A stretch of DNA of 64,000 nucleotides from Acinetobacter sp. WU_MDCI_Axc73 (lineage in GTDB: Bacteria > Pseudomonadota > Gammaproteobacteria > Pseudomonadales > Moraxellaceae). Below the pieces are notes generated by a model. It was given only the letters and a program-made list of their open reading frames with translations, searched no databases and was not told the origin of the DNA. Made by a program: the position numbers and the translations under genes. Shown here in pieces: positions 1-6,595 of the stretch (position 1 is the first letter of the stretch; each line of letters starts with the position of its first letter). The stretch covers positions 1 to 64,000 of the forward strand of contig NZ_JAHPRO010000002.1 of assembly GCF_025562455.1 (NCBI RefSeq), given 5' to 3'.

Positions 1-73
1 GCGATAGCTCAGTCGGTAGAGCAACGGATTGAAAATCCGTGTGTCGGCAGTTCGATCCTGCCTCACGCCACCA
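1..73 (+). tRNA. tRNA-Phe (GAA), 5' end cut by window edge
   Basis: This is a cloverleaf with anticodon GAA in the loop TTGAAAA and an encoded CCA end at 71-73. Compared with the complete copy at 211-286, the first three bases (GGC) lie outside the window. The overlapping sequence is identical in both copies. A strong terminator follows directly. Confidence 0.95.
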
Positions 74-101
74 TATTTAAAAAACCAAATTTGTGTTTTC
101 G

Positions 102-129
102 ATCCCTGATCCCATCAGGGATTTTTTTT
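102..129 (+). terminator. Rho-independent terminator after first tRNA-Phe
   Basis: A perfect 9-bp stem (ATCCCTGAT / ATCAGGGAT) closes a three-base CCC loop and runs into a tract of T. It ends the first tRNA-Phe transcript, so the second copy needs its own promoter. Confidence 0.9.
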
Positions 130-171
130 GGGTAAAAAAAAGACATTTGAATAAAAAGATGCTGATTTTGA

Positions 172-200
172 TTGACTAATTGTCTGAGATACGGCTTAAT
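172..200 (+). promoter_or_regulatory. Sigma-70 promoter of second tRNA-Phe
   Basis: A TTGACT -35 box (172-177) is separated by 17 bp from a CTTAAT -10 box (195-200). A GC-rich discriminator lies between the -10 box and the tRNA at 211. The position after the first tRNA's terminator supports independent transcription. Confidence 0.6.
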
Positions 201-210
201 ACACGCCATC

Positions 211-286
211 GGCGCGATAGCTCAGTCGGTAGAGCAACGGATTGAAAATCCGTGTGTCGGCAGTTCGATCCTGCCTCACGCCACCA
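211..286 (+). tRNA. tRNA-Phe (GAA)
   Basis: A complete 76-nt tRNA with anticodon GAA, a T-loop TTCGATC and an encoded CCA. The acceptor stem GGCGCGA / TCACGCC contains one C-A mismatch at pairing 5-68, which is present in both copies. It is preceded by its own promoter and followed by a terminator. Confidence 0.97.
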
Positions 287-291
287 TATTC

Positions 292-324
292 AAAAAAGCC
301 CTAAAGATTGTTTAGGGCTTTTTT
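292..324 (+). terminator. Rho-independent terminator after second tRNA-Phe
   Basis: The stem AAGCCCTAAA / TTTAGGGCTT has a 5-base loop (gattg), is flanked by A- and T-runs, and directly follows the tRNA. Confidence 0.9.
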
Positions 325-404
325 ATTGTCTGACAATTTTAGTGATGTGCTTTCATTTTTATTTTATAGTCAAGCATAAGCATCTAAAACCAAGGGAGTA
401 GAGG

Positions 405-1136
405 ATGAAAGATTTATTCTCAGCCCAGAGTCAGCTTTATCAACAAGCAAGACCAACTTATCCACAAGCTGTGGTTCAAGAGTTGCTTAAACATGTGCCT
501 GCATACGACTTTGCATGGGATTGCGGCGCTGGATCTGGGCAGTTCACTCAGCTTTTAGTACCTTATTTTGAACAAATTGTGGCAACAGATCTGAGTGCCA
601 ATCAATTGCAACACGCCCTTTATTTTGAAAATGTCAGTTATCAGGTACAGACGGCAGAACAGGCTCGTTTTCCAGCCCAGTGTTTTGATTTAATCAGCGT
701 CGCCCAAGCGATTCACTGGTTTGATTTTGATGTCTTTTATGCGCAAGTCAGACGAACTTTAAAACCCGATGGCGTATTTGCGGTATTGGGTTATGGCTTG
801 ATTCAGGTCGATCATACGGAGCTCAATGAAGCGATTCAGTATTTATATCGGGTCATACTCAAAGATTACTGGGATGCTGAACGTCATTATATAGATGAGC
901 AGTATCAGACCATTCCATTTCCATTTAAGGAAATTGATATGCCGGATTTTAAAATTCAGTTATCGTGGTCTTTTGAACAACTGATCGATTATTTGTGCAC
1001 GTGGTCGGCGATCAAACATTATATCCAACAAAATGATTCAGATCCTTTAAATCGAATACGAGCCTTATGTTCATCCGATCAAAGCTTTCAAATTGAGTTC
1101 CCTATTTTGTTAAGAGTCGGAAAACTTGAGCCATAA
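405..1136 (+). CDS. Class I SAM-dependent methyltransferase
   Basis: A 243-residue protein with a Rossmann-type methyltransferase core. Motif I, DCGAGSGQ, is at residues 39-46 for S-adenosylmethionine binding. An acidic D at the end of strand 2 (VATDLS) and a motif IV region (DLISVAQAIHWF) follow. Its layout fits the small-molecule Methyltransf_11 group, in which a histidine/tryptophan pair follows motif IV. The substrate cannot be read from sequence. The ATG at 405 has a purine-rich GGGAGTAGAGG stretch just upstream as ribosome-binding site. It stands alone between the tRNA terminator and a divergent stretch with no clear gene. Confidence 0.85.
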   Translation: MKDLFSAQSQLYQQARPTYPQAVVQELLKHVPAYDFAWDCGAGSGQFTQLLVPYFEQIVATDLSANQLQHALYFENVSYQVQTAEQARFPAQCFDLISVAQAIHWFDFDVFYAQVRRTLKPDGVFAVLGYGLIQVDHTELNEAIQYLYRVILKDYWDAERHYIDEQYQTIPFPFKEIDMPDFKIQLSWSFEQLIDYLCTWSAIKHYIQQNDSDPLNRIRALCSSDQSFQIEFPILLRVGKLEP

Positions 1137-1471
1137 ATAGCAAAACAATGACGCGTAGCCGCTTAAAATTACGATACTGCGATAACAGTCAAATCTGAGG
1201 CATAAAAAGCCAGATCATTGAGATTTGAAGCTGAATACTCATCCTTTTGATGATTTTTGAGGTTTTTAAAATTCTAAACATTACATTTTTTAGTTTTTTG
1301 ATACGTTTCGATATTTTCAATGTTAGTTTGAGCTTGTTTCAGAGCTAGTAATGTTAGATAGTTTTCATCTGAAGGGGCTTCTGAACCAGCCAAATTATTT
1401 GCCATATCATTGATCTTTATTTGGCATTTAAAACTTACGGATTTTTCATTGCACTAAAAGCGAGATCTTAT
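1137..1471. other. Intergenic region between methyltransferase and ypeA-like gene
   Basis: This is an AT-rich stretch of about 335 bases with no convincing intact gene. Its one notable content is an open minus-strand frame over 1274-1453, listed separately as a possible gene remnant. I see no clear terminator for either flanking gene here. Confidence 0.6.
1274..1453 (-). pseudogene. Possible remnant of a small secreted or lipoprotein gene
   Basis: Reading the minus strand from 1453, an open frame of 59 codons begins directly after an in-frame TAG with Cys-Asn-Glu-Lys and ends at a TAG at 1274-1276. The translation has Cys at both ends and looks like a mature lipoprotein without its signal peptide. 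The only in-frame ATG is at 1405, which would give 43 residues (MANNLAGSEAP...). It lies just downstream of the ypeA-like gene on the same strand. I cannot identify the family. It may be a 5'-truncated gene, a short real gene starting at 1405, or chance. Confidence 0.3.
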
Positions 1472-1891
1472 TTAGTCCTGAATCAGACGTTTACCCATAC
1501 ACACCACGTCAACTTCTTCATAACCCAGTTCTTCATAGAAACTTTGTACATCAAGATTATCCTGACGAACCAATAATTGAAGTTTAGGGCAACCGCGCGC
1601 AATGAGACGTTTTTCTAACTGTTGAACCAAAGCGGTCGCAATACCTAGCCGTTGGTGTTGTGGATGCACTGCCAAATAATTCATCCAGCCACGATGTCCG
1701 TCATAGCCCCCCATTAATACGGCAATTAATTGTTCATCTTTAATCGCAACTAAAAATAGATCATCCTGCTGAACCAGTTTACGAAAAATGTCCAGTTCGG
1801 GATTATTCCACGGGCGAGTCAGCCCACATATTTCCCAAAGATGAATCACTTCATCTAGATCGGACTGGATAAATTGGCGAATCATAAACAT
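1472..1891 (-). CDS. ypeA: GNAT acetyltransferase, YpeA-like
   Basis: A 139-residue single GNAT domain. The acetyl-CoA pyrophosphate-binding loop Q-R-L-G-I-A is at about residues 80-85, preceded by the beta-4 strand (MNYLAVHP) and followed by the helix LVQQLEKRLIARGCPK. The segments LTRPWNNPELD and GGYDGHRG match what I know of Escherichia coli YpeA, so orthology is likely. The YpeA substrate is not established. The start could also be two codons downstream. The gene is read away from the CoA-transferase terminator at 1981-2012. Confidence 0.85.
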   Translation of the reverse strand: MFMIRQFIQSDLDEVIHLWEICGLTRPWNNPELDIFRKLVQQDDLFLVAIKDEQLIAVLMGGYDGHRGWMNYLAVHPQHQRLGIATALVQQLEKRLIARGCPKLQLLVRQDNLDVQSFYEELGYEEVDVVCMGKRLIQD

Positions 1892-1980
1892 GGAATTTTC
1901 TACTTGTTATTGTCTTGCTTTAAGATAATCCAAAATTGTCCATTTGATAAGTCTGCTTTTTATACAACTTATACAACCAT

Positions 1981-2012
1981 AAAAAAGCACCCAACGGCAG
2001 TTGGGTGCTTTT
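1981..2012 (-). terminator. Rho-independent terminator of the CoA-transferase gene
   Basis: A 13-bp stem (AAAAGCACCCAAC / GTTGGGTGCTTTT) has a GGCA loop. Read on the minus strand it ends in six T residues, 36 bases after the stop codon at 2048. Confidence 0.85.
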
Positions 2013-2047
2013 CAAAAAGTGAATGTCGTAAGTGTTGATTTTAAAAG

Positions 2048-3562
2048 TTAAGCAGATTTTGCTTGAGCTTCTGCTACCAACATATGACCTGTTTCTTCAA
2101 AATTTGCATGCCAAGATAATGCTTCGCGTAGTAGGTGTGGCGTATGACCACCTTTGGCGCATGAGCGATCGAAATAATCGTTTAGAGCCCCTTGGTAAAG
2201 TGGATGTACGCAATTATCAATGATGGCACGAGCGCGTTCACGTGGCGCTAATCCGCGTAAGTCTGCTAATCCTTGCTCAGTCACTAAAATATCGACATCG
2301 TGCTCACTATGATCTACATGCGATACCATTGGTACGATTGAAGAAATATCACCACCCTTAGCAATTGACTTGGTTACAAAAATAGCCAAATGCGCATTAC
2401 GGGCAAAGTCACCAGAACCCCCGATACCGTTCATCATTTTGGTACCGCAAACATGAGTTGAGTTCACGTTGCCATAGATGTCAAATTCAAGCGCAGTATT
2501 GATCCCGATAATCCCCAGACGGCGTACCAACTCTGGATGATTTGAAATTTCCTGAGGACGTAAAACGAGTTTATCTTTGTATGCTTCGATATTACCAAAG
2601 ACTTTTTCACCGCATTTGGCAGAAAGTGTAATTGAACTACCTGATGCAAACTTCATTTTTCCTGCATCAATCAATTCAAAAGTACAGTCTTGTAATACTT
2701 CTGAATACATCACTAAATCTTCAAAATTAGAATCTTTTAGACCAGTCAGTACGGCATTGGCAATTGAGCCAATCCCTGCTTGAAGTGGCCCAAGATTAGT
2801 AGGTAAACGACCTTCTGCGACTTCTTTTTCAAAGAAAGCAATCAGGTGGTTGGCAATGCCTTGAGTTTCATCATCAGGTAAAGTGACGGTTGATGGTGAA
2901 TCTGCGGTGTCATTAAAAACGATCCCGACAATTTTCGCTGGGTCAATTTGAATAGCAGTAGTACCAATACGCTCATCCACTTTGGTCAATGGAATAGGCT
3001 GACGCGTAGGACGATAAGTTGGAATATAGATATCGTGTAAACCTTCAAAAGCTTCGCTTAAAGAGGTATTGATTTCAACAATGACTTTTTCTGCAAAAAT
3101 TGCAAAGCTAGCAGAGTTGCCGACAGATGTCGTTGGAATAATGCCGCCATCTTCAGTAATCGCAATCGCTTCAATGACAGCGACATCAGGACGTTTTAAT
3201 TGTAAGTTACGCATTTGTTCAACGGTTTCAGACAAATGCTGATCGATAAACATCACTTCGCCATTATTGATAGCACGGCGTAATGTATTATCCACTTGGA
3301 ACGGCAAACGACGCGCTAAAACACCAGCTTCAGTCAGCTGTTTGTCTAAATCATTACCTAGACTTGCACCCGTAATAAGCGTGATTTTTAAAGGATTTGC
3401 CTTAGCACGGTGAACCAGTGCTTGCGGAACCGCTTTGGCTTCACCAGCGCGAGTAAAACCACTCATACCGACTGTCATACCGTCTTGGATAAACTCAGCG
3501 GCTTGATCTGCGCTGATCACTTTGTCATGAAGGGAGGCTAATCGGATACGATCTAAAGACAT
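2048..3562 (-). CDS. Acetyl-CoA hydrolase/transferase family (succinyl-CoA:acetate CoA-transferase type)
   Basis: A 504-residue class I CoA-transferase of the family that contains yeast Ach1, E. coli ScpC (YgfH) and Acetobacter AarC. The N-terminal domain carries GMTVGMSGFTRAGEAKAVP. The C-terminal domain carries the glycine-rich GIGGSGDFARNA and the family signature VTEQGLADLRGLAPRERA. Enzymes of this type move CoA between acetyl-CoA or propionyl-CoA and succinate through a glutamyl-CoA intermediate. The length matches the family. The ATG has GAGAG as Shine-Dalgarno. The gene is monocistronic and ends at a strong terminator. Substrate preference (succinate versus hydrolysis) is inferred, not proven. 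Confidence 0.85.
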   Translation of the reverse strand: MSLDRIRLASLHDKVISADQAAEFIQDGMTVGMSGFTRAGEAKAVPQALVHRAKANPLKITLITGASLGNDLDKQLTEAGVLARRLPFQVDNTLRRAINNGEVMFIDQHLSETVEQMRNLQLKRPDVAVIEAIAITEDGGIIPTTSVGNSASFAIFAEKVIVEINTSLSEAFEGLHDIYIPTYRPTRQPIPLTKVDERIGTTAIQIDPAKIVGIVFNDTADSPSTVTLPDDETQGIANHLIAFFEKEVAEGRLPTNLGPLQAGIGSIANAVLTGLKDSNFEDLVMYSEVLQDCTFELIDAGKMKFASGSSITLSAKCGEKVFGNIEAYKDKLVLRPQEISNHPELVRRLGIIGINTALEFDIYGNVNSTHVCGTKMMNGIGGSGDFARNAHLAIFVTKSIAKGGDISSIVPMVSHVDHSEHDVDILVTEQGLADLRGLAPRERARAIIDNCVHPLYQGALNDYFDRSCAKGGHTPHLLREALSWHANFEETGHMLVAEAQAKSA

Positions 3563-3769
3563 GGCTTACTCTCAATCTTGTGGATTACATAGGTGGGGAT
3601 TGTACCTACTCTACAAGCGATATGGAGGCATGTTATGCTAAGGTCTAATTTTTATAATAAATGTAGGTATAAATATTAATGATGATTTTAACTATTTGAT
3701 TATAATAAAATAAAAATTGATCAGTTAATAATCTGCATCAACTGTTTGTTGTATTTTTAGACAAAAGTA

Positions 3770-5227
3770 TTAGAAGCGTTCGGTTAGGCTTTGCTTAATT
3801 TTATTCAGTGGATTGACGGATGCTGTGTCATCGTGCAAATGTTTAGGTAGAGGTAGTGAAATGATAGCTTCAAGTCCTCCTGCTGGTCGATTATGAATTA
3901 GTAATTCACCTTGATGAATATCCACAATCCGTTTCACGATCGCTAGTCCCAAACCGCTTCCTTGCACTGTTCGCGCTGCATTTCCCCGAACAAAAGGCTG
4001 CATCAATTCATCAATCTGATCTTCTGGAATGCCTTCGCCATGATCTGCCACACTAATTAAAATATGTTCATTTTCAACATGGGCATTTAGTTCAATCGGT
4101 TCTGCACCATAACGTTTGGCATTATTAATTAAATTGGCAATTAGTCTTTTTAAAGAAAGACTTCGCGCAGGAATAATCGGGACATCCTGTGCCTCAAAAC
4201 GAATATCCAGTGGTTTAAATTGCACCACTAATTCTTGTAATAAGATATTAATATTGGTTTCACGCAGTTCTTCATCTGATCCATCACGCATATAAGAAAT
4301 GAACTGATTCAAAATCGCATCCATATCATCGACATCATAGATCAAACCTTCGCGGAAAAATTCATCGGGTAGCATTTCAGCGGTTAAACGGATGCGGGTC
4401 AGGGGGGTACGCAAATCGTGAGAAATACCCGCAAGCATAATGCGACGATCCCGTTCAGTTTGTTCTAGCGTATAAATCATATGATTAAACGCTTGATTAA
4501 CCTGACGAATTTCCTGTGGTCCATGATTGGTTTCCAGATAGGGCGCTTTGCCTGTTTTACTATATTCATTAGCGGCATTTTGTAAACGACGTAATGGGCG
4601 ATTTAACTGACGCACAAGGGTTAAAATAATGATGCAGGCAATAATGGGAACACCCAATAACCAACCAAAAATAAGTTCAGGACTATAATTGGCATAGGTT
4701 TTAAGCGGTTCACGTACCCAGTTGCCATTCATTTCTGGTGTTTGAATCCAGATACGTGGACTCGGTTTGAATTGGAAATAGACGGTTACGTCTTTAACAT
4801 GAAGCTCTTTGGCCAGCTTATCTTCGACATTATTGGTGAAGAAATCTGCAATAACTTTGTCGCGGACATTGGGATATTCTTTGGGATTGGTGATGTATTC
4901 AATCCCGATCCGATTTTTAAGCCAAGTATCGATATCGACTTCATTATTGCGATGAAATATACGAATATCAGGATTATTGACCAATTCCAACTCAACCGCC
5001 AGATAACGGGCATGTTGCTGGATTTCAGGTAGATATAACGTACGCCAGAAAAACCACAGTGACATGACCAGACTGAAAATCACCACAAAAACCACTAAAA
5101 TTGCCGTCCGCATAGCAGCAGAGCGTGGCTTTATTTTGTCAAGAAAGCGTTCCCAGCGCGTGCGTTTACGCTCTGAGTACGCAACAAAATCTGTATAGTC
5201 TTGTGGATTAACGGGATCGAGCTTCAA
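3770..5227 (-). CDS. envZ: Sensor histidine kinase EnvZ
   Basis: A 485-residue inner-membrane histidine kinase. It has a first transmembrane segment near residues 40-60, a periplasmic domain of about 125 residues, a second segment near 187-207, a HAMP linker, and an H-box (GISHDLRTPLTR) with the phosphorylated histidine near residue 270. The ATP-binding domain has N (NLINNAKRYG), G1 (DHGEGIP) and G2 (GSGLGLAIV) boxes. The start is TTG at 5227 with AGGA upstream; the nearby ATG is out of frame. It sits 22 bases after ompR on the same strand, so the two are cotranscribed. Its role as osmosensor and OmpR kinase/phosphatase is known from the family. Confidence 0.9.
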   Translation of the reverse strand: MKLDPVNPQDYTDFVAYSERKRTRWERFLDKIKPRSAAMRTAILVVFVVIFSLVMSLWFFWRTLYLPEIQQHARYLAVELELVNNPDIRIFHRNNEVDIDTWLKNRIGIEYITNPKEYPNVRDKVIADFFTNNVEDKLAKELHVKDVTVYFQFKPSPRIWIQTPEMNGNWVREPLKTYANYSPELIFGWLLGVPIIACIIILTLVRQLNRPLRRLQNAANEYSKTGKAPYLETNHGPQEIRQVNQAFNHMIYTLEQTERDRRIMLAGISHDLRTPLTRIRLTAEMLPDEFFREGLIYDVDDMDAILNQFISYMRDGSDEELRETNINILLQELVVQFKPLDIRFEAQDVPIIPARSLSLKRLIANLINNAKRYGAEPIELNAHVENEHILISVADHGEGIPEDQIDELMQPFVRGNAARTVQGSGLGLAIVKRIVDIHQGELLIHNRPAGGLEAIISLPLPKHLHDDTASVNPLNKIKQSLTERF

Positions 5228-5249
5228 TGCATTATCCTACAGCGCCAAC

Positions 5250-6014
5250 TTATTCAGCACCATCAGGAACAAAGACATAACCAATGCCCCAAACAGTTTG
5301 AATATAACGTGCACGAGCTGGATTTTCTTCAATTAAACGACGTAAACGCGAAACTTGCACATCGATTGAACGTTCCATAGCTCCCCATTCACGGCCACGC
5401 GCCAGATTCATGAGTTTATCGCGCGTTAAAGGTTCGCGCGGATGCTGTACTAAGGCTTTGAGGACGGCAAACTCGCCTGTCGTTAACGTGACGACTTGAC
5501 CTTCACGGGTCAGGGTGCGTGTTGATAAATCCAGAGACCATGGGCCAAAGCTCACGACTTCCATTTGCTGACTTGGTGCGCCTGGGACTTCACGAACTTG
5601 ACGACGCAGTACAGCACGAATACGAGCCAGTAGCTCATTTGGATTAAAGGGTTTTGGTAGATAATCATCCGCCCCTGCTTCTAGACCTGCGATACGGTCT
5701 GAGTCGCTACCACGTGCAGTCAGCATAATAATTGGCGTATCAATATTGGACTGACGTAAGCGTCGACAGATACTCAAGCCATCTTCGACGGGTAACATGA
5801 AATCTAATACAATTAATGAAAATAACTCGCGTTGTAACAGACGATCCATTTGAGTGGCATCGTGTGCAGTTTTGACTACAAAACCTTTGTCTTCCAAGAA
5901 CCGTTGTAAAAGGGTGCGTAAACGCACATCATCATCGACCACCAAAATGCGTTCGACACGGTCGGTTTCGTTTTGTACAGCTTCATTATTTTCAGCAGGT
6001 ACAACTAAACTCAT
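5250..6014 (-). CDS. ompR: Response regulator OmpR
   Basis: A 254-residue OmpR/PhoB-type regulator. The receiver domain occupies about residues 22-135, with acidic pocket residues VVDDD, phosphoacceptor Asp71 in LIVLDFMLP, a conserved Thr in MLTA and Lys121 in LPKPF. A winged-helix DNA-binding domain follows (about 150-250), with the recognition-helix region RSIDVQVSRLRRLIEE and the TVWGIGYVF wing. The 20-residue N-terminal extension before the receiver is longer than in E. coli. A strong AAGGGAG ribosome-binding site precedes the ATG. It is the promoter-proximal gene of ompR-envZ and controls envelope genes by family knowledge. Confidence 0.92.
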   Translation of the reverse strand: MSLVVPAENNEAVQNETDRVERILVVDDDVRLRTLLQRFLEDKGFVVKTAHDATQMDRLLQRELFSLIVLDFMLPVEDGLSICRRLRQSNIDTPIIMLTARGSDSDRIAGLEAGADDYLPKPFNPNELLARIRAVLRRQVREVPGAPSQQMEVVSFGPWSLDLSTRTLTREGQVVTLTTGEFAVLKALVQHPREPLTRDKLMNLARGREWGAMERSIDVQVSRLRRLIEENPARARYIQTVWGIGYVFVPDGAE

Positions 6015-6312
6015 GATGTACTCCCTTAATTTAAGTCAATATTTATAGCTTATTGGATCATTGCAGTATAATGCGGATAGTCTGATTAAGACTATGTATC
6101 AATTTGCTCAAAATTACAATTTTCCGTGTGATTTGAAACCAAAAAACAACATGTTAAAGCGATTTGACTGTGTTTGAAGTTTGCAGCTTTAGATTAATGT
6201 GATTTTAGCGTGCTAGAGGTGTCATTTATTTAATTAAATTCTTGTTTGTTCAATTAAATTTAATCGTTTTTAGTTTATTTGCTCTTCGGAAGAAAATCGA
6301 TGATGTGCATGA

Positions 6313-6338
6313 TGCAAATATGTAAATATGCATTTGCA
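6313..6338. promoter_or_regulatory. Inverted repeat, possible enhancer-binding-protein site
   Basis: TGCAAAT at 6313-6319 and ATTTGCA at 6332-6338 form an inverted repeat with a 12-base AT-rich spacer. Its centre is about 50 bp upstream of the -24 element of the candidate sigma-54 promoter. That is a typical range for a bacterial enhancer-binding protein site, but AT-rich repeats also arise by chance. Confidence 0.35.
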
Positions 6339-6373
6339 AAAAACATGAGGCGTTATTTTTTAGATCAACGAGA

Positions 6374-6390
6374 TTGGCACAAGCGTTGCG
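6374..6390 (+). promoter_or_regulatory. Candidate sigma-54 (RpoN) promoter
   Basis: The sequence TTGGCAC-AAGCG-TTGCG has GG (6376-6377) and GC (6388-6389) separated by exactly ten bases and matches the established sigma-54 consensus TGGCAC-N5-TTGC at all invariant positions. Transcription would start near 6401 and run toward tex, 195 bases away. No nitrogen or other typical sigma-54 gene is adjacent. Confidence 0.6.
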
Positions 6391-6526
6391 TCATTGATTA
6401 GCGCAAATAATTTTTAGGCAAATGTGACTTTTTAGGAAAAAGCTTGAACCAGATCAAATAAAAATCTCTAAAAATTGAAAAAAACACAGGTTTGATTCAA
6501 AATTTCGTTTTTAATACGCAAAACAA

Positions 6527-6557
6527 TTGTGGATTTTATGGTCTCGGTCTTTATAAT
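6527..6557 (+). promoter_or_regulatory. Candidate sigma-70 promoter of tex
   Basis: A perfect TATAAT (6552-6557) lies 38 bases before the tex ATG. The best -35 candidate, TTGTGG (6527-6532), is 19 bp upstream, which is longer than ideal. The -10 box is convincing and the -35 box is not. Confidence 0.45.
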
Positions 6558-6595
6558 CATTGCTTTTAAACTTTAGCCTTGTGGAATCAAATACG

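Larger units (their letters stand above)
6015..6595. other. Long ompR-tex divergent intergenic region
   Basis: These 581 AT-rich bases separate the divergent ompR and tex genes. They hold a candidate sigma-54 promoter (6374-6390), an inverted repeat upstream of it (6313-6338) and a TATAAT -10 box close to tex (6552-6557). I see no open reading frame with a ribosome-binding site and no intrinsic terminator between the sigma-54 site and tex. Confidence 0.7.
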
